NCBI RefSeq assembly: GCF_003751085.1 | Contig: NZ_RJJY01000001.1 | Span: 1,178,001-1,242,000 of the forward strand | Source of the DNA: Micromonospora sp. Llam0 | GTDB lineage: Bacteria > Actinomycetota > Actinomycetes > Mycobacteriales > Micromonosporaceae | Direction of reading: 5' to 3' | Length of the DNA: 64,000 bases | Shown: positions 8,716 through 17,146 of the stretch, one piece after another | Layout: every line of letters starts with the position of its first letter | Numbering within the stretch: the first letter of the stretch is position 1 | Made by a program: the position numbers and the translations under genes | Notes under the pieces: model-generated | The model's input: the letters and a program-made list of their open reading frames with translations, nothing else | What the model was told of the DNA's origin: nothing | Databases searched by the model: none

Positions 8716-9743
8716 ACTAATACGGCAGCCCGGGTTCGTTCTGTAGATGCTGGTTGATGAATTGCCTGGTCGCGGCGGCGGTAGTGGCTGGTCCGGGCGC
8801 GTGCCTGGTGTCGACGCCGCCAGTGTGACCAGGTCAGCCAGTGGCTGATCGGGTGGACGGTGTTGGTGATCAGCTTCGCGAAGAGACGGCGGATCTCGGG
8901 CAGGGTCAACGCGATCACTGTCTGATCGGCTGCGGTGCGGTCACGGTGTTCACGGGCTGCGATCACGGTCAGGATCGCGTGGGCGAGCATGACGAGGGTG
9001 ACGTGGCGGTGCCAGGCGTGCCAGCGGCGGACCTGGGGCTCGTCCAGGCCGATGGCCTTACCGGTCTGGAAGCAGGTCTCGATCGACCATCGGGTCCCGG
9101 CCACGCGCACGAGCGTGCGCAGCGGAACGGGCCGGGCCGACCAGCAGCGGTAGAAGGCCAACTCGCCGTCGCTGATCCGGCGGCGGATCAGCAGGGTGTG
9201 CCGGCCGGGGGACTCGTCGGCGGGTGCGGTGATGGCGATCCAGGCCCAGTCGTAGTAGCGGGAGCCTTTCGACCCGACGCCGGCGGGCAGGCGGTTCCAG
9301 GCTCGGGTGGGCAGGTCGGCGGCGAGCCGGTCAGCACGCCGTGGGCCGTCGACCGGACGGGCGGTGACCCGGTGGCTCTTCGCCACGGCCAGGACGTAGC
9401 CGATCCCCCTGGCCTGCAGACCGCGGCGCAGGTGCCGGTCACCGCCGTAGGCCTCGTCCGCGGTGACCCACGCCGCCGGCGTGTCCGCGTCGAGGGCACG
9501 GGTGAGCATCCGCCGGGCCAGAACGAGCTTGGTCGCGAACTCGACATCGGCGGGGACGCCAGCGGCGGCGCACCGGTCCGGGTCGTCGGTCCATGCCTTG
9601 GGCAGGTAGACCTCCCTGTCGATCAACGTGTGACCGCCCGGGGCGGCGTAGGCGAGGTATACCGCGACCTGCGCGTTCTCCACCCGCCCCGCCGTGCCGG
9701 TGTACTGCCGCTGCCATTTAGCGAGACCGGTGTCGATCGGCAA
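8712..9743 (-). pseudogene. IS701-family transposase, N-terminally truncated
   Basis: The 343-residue frame contains the characteristic IS701 stretches YTGTAGRVENAQVAVYLAY, TADEAYGGDRHLRRGL and TRWSIETCFQTGK, with the DDE core from the ADE..YG motif onward. The usual first 80 or so residues, with the first catalytic Asp, are missing: the frame begins just before the YTGTAG motif and the sequence upstream (9744-9916) does not continue it. I saw no matching inverted repeats at both ends. It is therefore a probably inactive remnant, and its stop codon overlaps the end of the immunity gene. Confidence 0.8.
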
Positions 9744-9916
9744 ATGCCGGAGCAGCGCTCGGCGTAGTGCTGCGGCGGCAACCGACGGCGGCAGCCGGGG
9801 AAGCTCGTCGAGTTCTGGGGCGTGGTGTCACCGGTGTGCGCGCGGGGTCGTGGGCCGTGGCGTGTGTGTGCGGTCCGGCTTCGGCCGGACCGCTTCTGGA
9901 TCTGGTGGAGCAGGTC

Positions 9917-10135
9917 CTAGCCCAGCAACTCCGGTGTGAGCGCTCCGTGTTCGCCGGCTTTGATCGAGTCGATGAATCTGGCCCAGGTCGGAGTGGTGAA
10001 GGCGAGGGTTGGTCCGGCCTGGTCTTTGCTGTCGCGGACTGCGGTGGTGTGGGGCATGTTGGCGACCTCGATGCAGGCGCCGCCGTTGTTGTCGCTGCGG
10101 CTGGACTTGCGCCAGGTGGGGTGGGGCGTGTTCAT
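9917..10135 (-). CDS. DUF397 domain protein
   Basis: This 72-residue protein matches the actinobacterial DUF397 pattern: WRKSSRSDNNGGACIEVA at the start, VRDSKDQAGPTL in the middle and a W.RFI..I segment near the end. DUF397 genes almost always follow an XRE/DUF5753 regulator, as here (ATG 2 bases after the upstream stop). Such pairs have been proposed to act as regulator-partner or toxin-antitoxin-like units in actinomycetes (Scr1-type). The biochemical role is unknown. Confidence 0.9.
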   Translation of the reverse strand: MNTPHPTWRKSSRSDNNGGACIEVANMPHTTAVRDSKDQAGPTLAFTTPTWARFIDSIKAGEHGALTPELLG

Positions 10136-10137
10136 GG

Positions 10138-10977
10138 TCAGCCTCTGGTGTCGTCTGCGATCTGTTGGATGAGGGTGCGGGATTCGACCGGGCCGAGGGC
10201 GGCGGCGGTGAGTCGTTCCCAGAGCCGAGTGTATGCCCGGACGGAGTCGGGTCCGTCGAGGTAGTCGGCATCGGTGAGGGTCTCCAGGTAGACGACTTCG
10301 GATGCCAGCTCTTCGCCGAAGCGCAGGATGATGAAGTTGTACGACGAGGTCTCGTAGGTGGGGGCGTCGAACGGGAACACCTGGATCGTCACGTTTGGGC
10401 GGTTGGCGAGTGTCGCGAGGTGGGTGAGCTGCTGGTGCATGGCGGCCGAGTCGCCGAGGGTGCGGCGGAGGGCTGACTCGCTGAGGATCAGGTGGAGGTG
10501 GGGTCCGTCGGGTTGGTCGATGACCTTCTGTCGTTCGAGTCGTACGGAGATCTGTCGCTCGAGGTCGTCGGTGTGGGTGCGTTGGTTGAGGGCGCGGATG
10601 TAGGGCTCGGTCTGGAGGATGCCGGGGATGACTTCTGGTTGGTACCAGCGGATGTGGGTGGCGTCTGCTTCGAGGTCGAGGTATTGGCGGAACCAATCGG
10701 GGATGACGTTGCGGTAGCCGCTCCATCGTCCGCGTTGGCGGCCGGCTCGTGCGAGGTCGCGGAGGGGTTCGGCGTCGTCGCGGGTGACGCCGTAGAAGTC
10801 GAGGAGCAGGGTGAGGTCGGTTTGGCGGATGCCGGACTGGCCGAGTTCGAGTCGGCTGATCTTGCTGGCTGAGGAGTCGATGATCTTGGCGGCTTCGTCC
10901 TGGGTTTTGCCGGCGGCTTCGCGGGCGCGTTTGAGGGCGTTGCCGAGGCGTCGGCGCTGGATCGTCGGGTTGACCAT
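10138..10977 (-). CDS. XRE-family regulator with DUF5753 domain
   Basis: The protein has 279 residues when started at the ATG at 10977; an upstream extension to 11058 adds 27 residues that do not look conserved. Residues about 10-65 form a helix-turn-helix (LGNALKRAREAAGKTQDEAAKIIDSSASKISRLE). The rest is the DUF5753 domain with its WYQPEVIPGILQTEPYIRAL and FPFDAP motifs. It forms a two-gene operon with the DUF397 gene and is divergent from the small genes at 11110-11746. Its ligand and targets are unknown. Confidence 0.9.
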   Translation of the reverse strand: MVNPTIQRRRLGNALKRAREAAGKTQDEAAKIIDSSASKISRLELGQSGIRQTDLTLLLDFYGVTRDDAEPLRDLARAGRQRGRWSGYRNVIPDWFRQYLDLEADATHIRWYQPEVIPGILQTEPYIRALNQRTHTDDLERQISVRLERQKVIDQPDGPHLHLILSESALRRTLGDSAAMHQQLTHLATLANRPNVTIQVFPFDAPTYETSSYNFIILRFGEELASEVVYLETLTDADYLDGPDSVRAYTRLWERLTAAALGPVESRTLIQQIADDTRG

Positions 10978-11109
10978 GGTGGTGAGTATCTGACGGCTGT
11001 CCCGGTGGGTGTGGGACGTGCCGGGTGGGTTCCCAAAGTGTGTCCTCACACGTACCATCGTTTTTGGACTTGCAAATTAGGAGTGCGGTTCGGGCTTGCG
11101 GGAGGTCGT

Positions 11110-11295
11110 GTGTCTGGGCGTGTCACGTACGAGTCGTACCTGGTGGCGGCGGCGATGACGCTGGCTCGCCGGCATCGGCCGGTGTGGTCCTGGCGCAGGT
11201 GGCGGCGGATCTGCCGGTGCGGGTCGGTGTTGCCCTGCCGGGCACGGCACCGGATTCCGATCAACCGGGGTCACTGGCCGGGGGAGACGCGGTGA
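11110..11295 (+). CDS. Small basic protein upstream of a Cys-motif protein
   Basis: The product has 61 residues and is rich in Arg and Trp, starting VSGRVTYESYLVAA with later segments WSWRRWRRICRCG and CRARHR. The GTG at 11110 follows a GGGAGG site by about 5 bases, and its stop overlaps the next GTG (GTGA). It is divergent from the XRE gene. Small genes of this type are common beside XRE/DUF397 pairs in actinomycetes, but no function is known to me. Confidence 0.55.
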   Translation: MSGRVTYESYLVAAAMTLARRHRPVWSWRRWRRICRCGSVLPCRARHRIPINRGHWPGETR

Positions 11296-11510
11296 CGACG
11301 CATCGACCCGTACGGCCGAGCTGGATCTGCGCTGGCTGTGGCCTTTCGTGGCCGTGCGGGACGCGGCGGCGGGAACTGCTGGCCGAGTACGCGGGGGCGC
11401 GGGTGTCGCTGTCGGTGTACCTGGCGACGTGCCTGCTGGACGCGATGGCTGACCTGCCGCAGGACCGCTGCGGCGACGTCTACTGGCGGTTCATGGGCTG
11501 GTGGCGGTGA
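11292..11510 (+). CDS. Small actinobacterial protein with CxxC...C motif
   Basis: The 72-residue protein has a conserved-looking layout: RPSWICAGCGLSWPCGTRR, then LLAEYAGARVSLSVYLATCLLDA, and a terminal RFMGWWR. It belongs to a family often found next to XRE/DUF397 genes in actinomycetes; its function is unknown. Translation is coupled to the preceding gene through a GTGA overlap. The cysteines could bind metal, but that is inference. Confidence 0.7.
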   Translation: MTTHRPVRPSWICAGCGLSWPCGTRRRELLAEYAGARVSLSVYLATCLLDAMADLPQDRCGDVYWRFMGWWR

Positions 11511-11608
11511 GAGCCGGGGTCGGGCCGGTGGCGGCAACCACCCGGCCCGATCCCGTTCCATCCCTCCGAGAGAGACGTTCCATTTCATCCAAGGGAAGGC
11601 AGACGATC

Positions 11609-11746
11609 ATGGACATCTGTGCGTTGACCAGCGCCACGGTGCTCGGCTACCTGGCTGGGTTGTTCTCGTTCCGGGTCAAGAGCCGCTGGTGCCCCAAGTG
11701 TGGCGAGCTGACCACCGTCCCGCCGCCGTCCAACCCGATGAGGTAG
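11609..11746 (+). CDS. 45-residue single-pass membrane peptide with CxxC
   Basis: The peptide starts MDICALTSATVLGYLAGLF, a likely membrane helix, followed by a basic stretch (RVKSRWCPKCGE) and a Pro-rich end. The ATG at 11609 has an AAGGGAAGG ribosome-binding site 9 bases upstream. The CPKCG motif could bind zinc on the cytoplasmic side. It is too short for family recognition; its place after two other small genes suggests it belongs to the same group. Confidence 0.5.
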   Translation: MDICALTSATVLGYLAGLFSFRVKSRWCPKCGELTTVPPPSNPMR

Positions 11747-11897
11747 CCGATCGGCGTCGGCGCATGACAGCAGGTCACCGGCGGTCGGCGTACAGGTGGG
11801 AGACGCGTCACTTCCGCAGCTAATGATCGGTTGAGTCCACCGGTTGTTGGCCGACCGGCCCCGACCCGTTCATCGCGGTTGGCCAGGGTCAGCAGCC

Positions 11898-13877
11898 ATG
11901 ACTGCACAGCACCATGCGATAGACCGCCGCGTCTTCCTGCGCGGCTCGGCCGCCCTCGCCGCCCTACCGGTAGCGGGCAGCCTGCTCGCCGCCGCCCCGG
12001 CGTCAGCCGCCCCGGCCACGGCGACCAGCACCGCAGCGGCAGCGGCGGCCGTCACCGGGAACGTGCCGCCGGCACCCAGCTACCCCGGGTTGCCGTTCGT
12101 CGACGACTACCTGACCAACACCAGCGCCAACCGGACCCCGCAGACCAACGCGGCGGTACGGATCCTCGCCGGCTTCGAGCAGCTGTGGACCACCGGCAGC
12201 AGCTGGGACGACGGCGTACCGCGCAGCGCCGAGGTGTTGCGGGCCAACATCCGCTACGTGGTGAAGGTCGGCGAGGAGCGCACCGACGCCGAGGCGAAGC
12301 AGGCGTACGTCTTCGACCGGCAGCACCAGAGCTACAGCGCGATCAGCGGCCTCGGCCCGCTGACGCAGCCGTACCTGGCGGGGTCGCTCGCCGTCACCGG
12401 CATCACCGCCGCCCCCGACGGGGTGCCGGCCGGCCGGGTCAGTGACGCGCTGCCGCCGGGTGCGCCAGCCGGCTCGGCGCTCGGCGCCGGCTCCACCTCG
12501 TCGGCGCTGGGCACAGTGGTGCAGCTGGTCAACACGATCCGCGGCCCGCACGCCTCCAGCAACCCGAGCAAGTCCACCAACCAGTATCCGCGACCGTGGC
12601 GGCTCACCGACGACAGTAAGGTCGTCGAGACCGGCGGTATCCCGGTGCTGGGCGTGCCGGTGTACGCGGCGAACACCGCCGTGGTGCCGCAGCTGCTGCG
12701 CCAGCGGGCCGAGAACCCGGCCGACGACGGCGGTTTCCCCAGCGGCCACGCCAATGCCGCCTACCTGGCGGCGCTGGCCTTCGCGTACGCCGTGCCGGAG
12801 CGGTTCCAGGAGTTGCTGGCTCGGGCCAGTGACGTCGCGGACAGCCGGATCGTGGCCGGCATGCATTCGCCGGTGGACGTGATCGGTGGGCGGATCCTGG
12901 CCACCGCGCTGGCCGCCGCCGTGCTGGCCGACCCGGCGTACGCGCAGCTCAAGGCCGACGCCCGGCGCCAGGCCGCGGAGTATCTCCAGGCCCGCACCGG
13001 CACGAGCGCCGACACCTTGTACGCGTACGCCCACTCGGCCGGGCCGGACACCGACCCGTACGCCGACCGGGCGGCGAACCTGGCGAAGGTGACGCCCCGG
13101 TTGACGTACATGTTGCCGCAGGCCCGTAAGGACACCCCGTTCACCGTGCCGAAGGGCGCCGAGACACTGATCGAGACCCGGCTGCCGTACCTGGACGCCG
13201 AGCAGCGCCGCGAGGTGCTGCGCAGCACCGGGCTGCCGGGCGGCTACCCGCTGCTGGATGGCCCGGAGCAGTGGGGTCGGCTGAACCTGTTCGCCGCCGC
13301 CGACGGCTACGGGTCGCTACGCCGGACCGTGCGGGTCACGATTGACGCCGCCGCCGGCGGTTTCCACGCCGCCGACGCCTGGCGCAACGACATCGACGGC
13401 GAGGGCATGCTGGTCAAGCTTGGCACCGGTGCGTTGACCCTGTCCGGCGCGAACAGCTACGTCGGCGGCACCCGGCTGGTCGACGGCACCCTGGTGGCGG
13501 CGTCCGCGCGGGCGTTGGGCGACGGCCCGGTGGAGCTGCGCGGCGGCACGTTGCGGCTGGACCGCACCGCCGGCCAGCTGTGGGTACGCGGCGAGTACAG
13601 CCAGTCCGGCCAGGCGACCCTGGCGGCGAACCTGACCGACAGCGGTGAGCCGTCGCTGGTCGTCGACGCGACGGCGACGCTCAACGGTCGCGCCGCCCTG
13701 GTGCTGACCCTGGACCCGGAGCGCCCGCCGGCGGCGAACGCGTCGGTGCCGGTGCTGCGGGCCGCGAAGCTCGTCGGCACGTTCGGGTCGGTCACCGTCA
13801 CCGGGATCGACGGCTACACGGCCGAGCCGTTCCATACCGCCACCGGTGTGTCGGTGCGGCTGCTGAAGACCGCCTGA
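11898..13877 (+). CDS. Tat-exported PAP2-superfamily phosphatase with autotransporter-type repeat
   Basis: The ATG at 11898 gives 659 residues starting with a Tat signal (DRRVFLRGS, a hydrophobic stretch, then ASAAPA). The complete PAP2/vanadium-haloperoxidase signature is present in order: K-x6-RP in KSTNQYPRP, PSGH in GGFPSGHANAA, and SR-x5-H-x3-D in SRIVAGMHSPVD. These residues form the phosphate or vanadate site. The last 150 residues include LVKLGTGALTLSGANSYVGGT, a typical autotransporter-associated beta-strand repeat, which is unexpected in a Gram-positive. It is probably a secreted acid phosphatase; haloperoxidase activity cannot be excluded from sequence. It is monocistronic and convergent with the SGNH gene. 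Confidence 0.85.
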   Translation: MTAQHHAIDRRVFLRGSAALAALPVAGSLLAAAPASAAPATATSTAAAAAAVTGNVPPAPSYPGLPFVDDYLTNTSANRTPQTNAAVRILAGFEQLWTTGSSWDDGVPRSAEVLRANIRYVVKVGEERTDAEAKQAYVFDRQHQSYSAISGLGPLTQPYLAGSLAVTGITAAPDGVPAGRVSDALPPGAPAGSALGAGSTSSALGTVVQLVNTIRGPHASSNPSKSTNQYPRPWRLTDDSKVVETGGIPVLGVPVYAANTAVVPQLLRQRAENPADDGGFPSGHANAAYLAALAFAYAVPERFQELLARASDVADSRIVAGMHSPVDVIGGRILATALAAAVLADPAYAQLKADARRQAAEYLQARTGTSADTLYAYAHSAGPDTDPYADRAANLAKVTPRLTYMLPQARKDTPFTVPKGAETLIETRLPYLDAEQRREVLRSTGLPGGYPLLDGPEQWGRLNLFAAADGYGSLRRTVRVTIDAAAGGFHAADAWRNDIDGEGMLVKLGTGALTLSGANSYVGGTRLVDGTLVAASARALGDGPVELRGGTLRLDRTAGQLWVRGEYSQSGQATLAANLTDSGEPSLVVDATATLNGRAALVLTLDPERPPAANASVPVLRAAKLVGTFGSVTVTGIDGYTAEPFHTATGVSVRLLKTA

Positions 13878-13953
13878 CAGCTGCCCGACTGACAGACCGG
13901 GCCGCGCCGATCGACGCGACCCGGCTGGTCGACCGGGCATCGAGGTGAAGCTG

Positions 13954-13984
13954 GGACACCCTTTCGTTGCACCGATGGGTGTCC
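13954..13984. terminator. Possible bidirectional hairpin terminator
   Basis: GGACACCC at 13954-13961 pairs perfectly with GGGTGTCC at 13977-13984 across a 15-base loop. It sits between the stops of two convergent genes (13877 and 14004). No U-rich tract follows, as is common in high-GC actinomycetes. Confidence 0.4.
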
Positions 13985-14003
13985 TGGCCGCACTTCGCGA
14001 ACG

Positions 14004-14843
14004 TCAGTGGGTGGCGGCGGTCGAGTGGAGGACGGCGTCGAGCGCCTTCAGGTAACCGTCGGTGTATCCGGCCAGGTTCGGGTGGAACGCGTCCTCGACC
14101 GCGGTGATGCCGTTGAGCCACGGGTCGTCACTGCAGACCCGGTGCTTGGCGAACAGGTCGTCGACCGGCACGAACACCCCGTACGTCTTGGCAGTCTTCT
14201 CGATGGCCTGGTTGAGCTGCACCGCCGCGTTGTTGAGCAAGTTTCGTCGATACTCGTCCAGCGGCGCTTCGACGCAGAAGCTCTGCGCGAACAGTTGGGA
14301 GTAGCCGAGGATCACCAGCTTGGCGTTCGGGGCTTTGGCGACGATGTCGCCGTACACCTGCTTCAGGTCGCCCGGCAGCGCCGTCTCGATGATCGCGACG
14401 GCCGCGTCCACGGCGGCCTTGCAGGTGCTGTCGTGCAGCGCCTCGATGCATTTCTCCAAAGTGGCGGTGAAGCCGAGGTTGTCGCCGCCGACGGTGATGG
14501 TCACCAGCTTCGTGTCCGGCCCGAGGAAGCCCAGCTGGTAGGCGATCACGTCGTCGGTGGTCGCGCCGCTGCACGCCGAGAAGCCGAACGACATGGCGCG
14601 GTTGGCGTCGGCGAACTGTGCCGCGTAGGAGTGCTTGCTCTGCTTGCAGTCACCGTCGGTGTACGGCGGCGCGCCGACCCCGGATGAGTACGAGTCGCCG
14701 AGCGCGACGTACTGCCGATCGGCTGCACTGGCTGTCGTACCCGCGCTGGCGGCGACTGGCAGAGCGGCGACCGCGCCGACCAGTAGCGCCACCGAGACGG
14801 GCAGGATCAGAACGAGGCGGGTTCTTCGGGCATAGTGCAACAT
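14004..14843 (-). CDS. Secreted SGNH/GDSL hydrolase
   Basis: The protein has 279 residues from the ATG at 14843, which has a GGGGAGG site about 8 bases upstream. An N-terminal signal peptide (RRTRLVLILPVSVALLVGAV... to about residue 40) is followed by the SGNH blocks: GDSYSSG with the nucleophile Ser, the oxyanion-hole GGDN, and DAFHPN with the catalytic Asp and His. Six cysteines fit the disulfide-rich secreted esterases of actinomycetes related to Streptomyces lipases. It is likely an extracellular esterase or lipase; the substrate is not readable. Confidence 0.88.
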   Translation of the reverse strand: MLHYARRTRLVLILPVSVALLVGAVAALPVAASAGTTASAADRQYVALGDSYSSGVGAPPYTDGDCKQSKHSYAAQFADANRAMSFGFSACSGATTDDVIAYQLGFLGPDTKLVTITVGGDNLGFTATLEKCIEALHDSTCKAAVDAAVAIIETALPGDLKQVYGDIVAKAPNAKLVILGYSQLFAQSFCVEAPLDEYRRNLLNNAAVQLNQAIEKTAKTYGVFVPVDDLFAKHRVCSDDPWLNGITAVEDAFHPNLAGYTDGYLKALDAVLHSTAATH

Positions 14844-15065
14844 CACGGGTACCTCCCCAGTGGATTCATGTTGGAGTGAGGAGAGGATGGGGCATCCGTC
14901 GCGGTGAATCAATCGTGGAGCGGACGGCTGTCCGCTTCACGACGGACATTCGCGTTCGACGGTGTGGCTGCGGCACCCTGATGTCGACATCGACCACCGT
15001 CCACGTCGGCTGTCGGGAGGACCAATGAGGCAACGAATCCGGCCACGAACGATCGGTGCCACATT

Positions 15066-15833
15066 GTGGCCGCGTTGGTGGGCACCCTGGTCGCCACGCT
15101 GCTGCCCGCCGCGCCCGCCCTCGCCCTGCCCTCGGGCGCCAGCTGGTCGGCTTCGTGGAGCTACTACCACCCCAACGCCTACCAGTACGCGGGCACCCTG
15201 CCCGGGGTGAGCCTGACCGGCTACGCAACCGACTACTCCGGCACATCGAACACGGTCGGAACCATCCAGGACACCGCCAACGACGGGCGCTGCGCCCGGG
15301 TGATGCTCTATGCCAACGGCGTCGGCTACCTCGTCGACCAGACGATCTGCGGCAACGGCCGCAGCCTGAACTACAGCACCGGAAGCTACAGCCAGGGACT
15401 GCTGGTCATCGTCTACCGGATGATCGAGGGCACCTCGACTCACGACAAGGGCTACTACCTCTACATCCCGGGCTCGGCCAGGGACCCGGAGCTACGGACC
15501 GTCGGCACCGGGGCGAGTTGGTCCTACTACACCTCGACGGCGTTTCAGTACGCGGTGACCCGGCCCGGTGTCACGCTGGTCGGGTACGGCTCGCACCAGG
15601 CGTCCGACCAGCGCTCCTCGCTGAGTACGGTGCAGAAGACCGCGACGTCGGTCGGCTGCGCGACCGCGCGGGTGACCGGCGGGACGGCCACCAGTAGCGG
15701 CACCTGCACCAACGGCGGCAGTGCGTCGTTCAGCCGGTTCGACCACACCTACAACCTGGAAGCCTCCGCCTGCTATCAGCCGGTGCCCGGCACCCAGAAC
15801 TGCCTGGCGCTGAACATCCCCGAGCCCTGGTGA
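15066..15833 (+). CDS. Secreted protein with two homologous beta-type domains
   Basis: The body encodes a signal-peptide core (ALVGTLVATLLPAAPALA) and then two related domains of about 85-90 residues. Both share the pattern ASWSYY...FQYA / AYQYA, PGV.L.GY, S.VGT/STVQ.TA and a Cys pair. I recognise no family. The GTG at 15066 has no ribosome-binding site. A strong GGGAGG site and ATG at 15025 sit just upstream but in another frame and would encode the basic signal-peptide start MRQRIRPRTIGA. A one-base indel between 15045 and 15066 therefore seems likely. The 3' end overlaps the convergent LLM gene by 58 bases. Confidence 0.65.
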   Translation: MAALVGTLVATLLPAAPALALPSGASWSASWSYYHPNAYQYAGTLPGVSLTGYATDYSGTSNTVGTIQDTANDGRCARVMLYANGVGYLVDQTICGNGRSLNYSTGSYSQGLLVIVYRMIEGTSTHDKGYYLYIPGSARDPELRTVGTGASWSYYTSTAFQYAVTRPGVTLVGYGSHQASDQRSSLSTVQKTATSVGCATARVTGGTATSSGTCTNGGSASFSRFDHTYNLEASACYQPVPGTQNCLALNIPEPW

Positions 15834-16696
15834 CTCCCCGGCGGGCGTAGGCCCAACCGATCCGCGAACTCGGTGAGCTCGTCCCGCTGCTCAGCCGGAT
15901 CGTCGGCGGCGCTGCCGACCACGATGCGGGTCACTCCCTGCTCGGCGAAGGCCGCGACCCGCTCCGCCGGCATGTCGATAGACCCCCACCGGGTGTACTC
16001 GATCGCCGCCGGGTCGCGGCCCGCGTCCGCCGCGACGGAGCGGGCCAACCCCCACTGCGCCGCCCGCTCGTCCGGGGTCAGCATCCCGCCCGGGAAGTAG
16101 CCGTCGCCGCGTAGCCCGACCCGCCGGGCGGCGGCCCGGCTCGACCCGCCGACGTGGATCGGCAACGACATCGACCCGTACGGTTTCGGGAAGCTGCAGA
16201 TCTGATCGAAGTCGAAGAACTCGCCGTGGAACGAGACGCCTTCCTCGCCCCCGGCCCACAACAACCGCATCACGTCGATCGCCTCGTCGGCACGCCGTCC
16301 CCGGGAGCGGAAATCGACACCGATCGCCCGCGCCTCACCGGGCAGGCTGCCCAGACCCACGGTCAGCAGCCGCATCCGGCCCTTCGACAGCGCGTCGATG
16401 GTGGCCAGCCGCTTGGCGAGCACCACCGGATGGTGGTACGGCAGCAGCAGCACGCCGGTGCCGAGCAGCAGTCGGTCGGTTGCCGCCGCCACGAACGCCA
16501 GCAGGTCCAGCGGGTCGGCGAACGGCAGCGACGGCGGGATCTGCACCGGCCCGACCGACGCTCCCGGATACAGCACCACATGCTCTGGTACGTACAACGC
16601 TTCGAACCCGCACGCTTCGGCATGCCGGGCGTATGTGACAAGCCGGTCCGGGTCGGTGCCGTGCAACGGGGTGCTGTAGCTGACCGCGAACCTCAC
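15776..16696 (-). CDS. LLM-class (F420-type) flavin-dependent oxidoreductase
   Basis: This 306-residue protein shows the luciferase-like fold pattern: RFAVSYSTPLHG at the start, YVPEHVVLYPG, a GTGVLLLPYHHP segment, RLLTVGLGSLPGEARAIGVDF and PIHVGGSSRAAARRVG. The pattern fits TIGRFAM-type F420-dependent LLM enzymes of actinobacteria. The GTG at 16696 overlaps the MerR stop (GTGA), so the two are co-translated and MerR may control it. The final 25 residues run into the 3' end of the convergent secreted-protein gene and look like a read-through tail. The substrate is unknown. Confidence 0.85.
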   Translation of the reverse strand: MRFAVSYSTPLHGTDPDRLVTYARHAEACGFEALYVPEHVVLYPGASVGPVQIPPSLPFADPLDLLAFVAAATDRLLLGTGVLLLPYHHPVVLAKRLATIDALSKGRMRLLTVGLGSLPGEARAIGVDFRSRGRRADEAIDVMRLLWAGGEEGVSFHGEFFDFDQICSFPKPYGSMSLPIHVGGSSRAAARRVGLRGDGYFPGGMLTPDERAAQWGLARSVAADAGRDPAAIEYTRWGSIDMPAERVAAFAEQGVTRIVVGSAADDPAEQRDELTEFADRLGLRPPGSHQGSGMFSARQFWVPGTG

Positions 16697-17058
16697 TGCC
16701 GTCGCCGATGCGTCCGGGTCCGATCGAGCTGGCGTCGCAGTTGCTCCCGTACGGTGGCCAGCCGCTGCAGCGCGGCATCGACCTCGGTCAGCTTGCGGCT
16801 CAGCACGGAGATCGAGTCGGGGCAGACGTCGCCGGTCGGGTTCCCGGCCCGTAGGCAGGTCACGAACGGGCGGATGTCGTCCAGGTCGAAGCCGGCCGCG
16901 AGCAGCGACCTGATCTCCTCGACCACTCGCAGTTCGGTGTCGTCGTAGTCGCGGTAGCCGTTGGCGCAGCGCCGGGGACACACGAGCCCCCGGGCCTCGT
17001 AGTAGCGCAGCATCCGGGCGCTCGTCGCGGCCCGCTGCGCAAGTTCGCCGATCAGCAT
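16693..17058 (-). CDS. MerR-family transcriptional regulator
   Basis: The ATG at 17058, preceded by GGAGG, gives 121 residues. A MerR winged helix begins at residue 1 (MLIGELAQRAATSARMLRYYEARGLV), followed by RDYDDTELRVVEEIRSLLAAGF and a coiled C-terminal helix (about residues 80-118) for dimerisation. One cysteine pair, TCLRAGN...DVCPDS, could sense metal or redox state but is not a classical metal-binding loop. It is translationally coupled to the LLM oxidoreductase gene downstream, its likely target. Confidence 0.88.
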   Translation of the reverse strand: MLIGELAQRAATSARMLRYYEARGLVCPRRCANGYRDYDDTELRVVEEIRSLLAAGFDLDDIRPFVTCLRAGNPTGDVCPDSISVLSRKLTEVDAALQRLATVREQLRRQLDRTRTHRRRQ

Positions 17059-17146
17059 CCGAACCTCCGTCCTTGCCGTGGCCGCGACGCTAAACCTTGA
17101 CATCGGTGAGAAGGCAACCGACAGCCGACGGCGGAACCCCAGGGGG

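Noticed and set aside
11898..13877. Naming the PAP2 protein a vanadium haloperoxidase
   Set aside because: The signature residues are shared by acid phosphatases and haloperoxidases, and nothing visible separates them, so only the superfamily was assigned.
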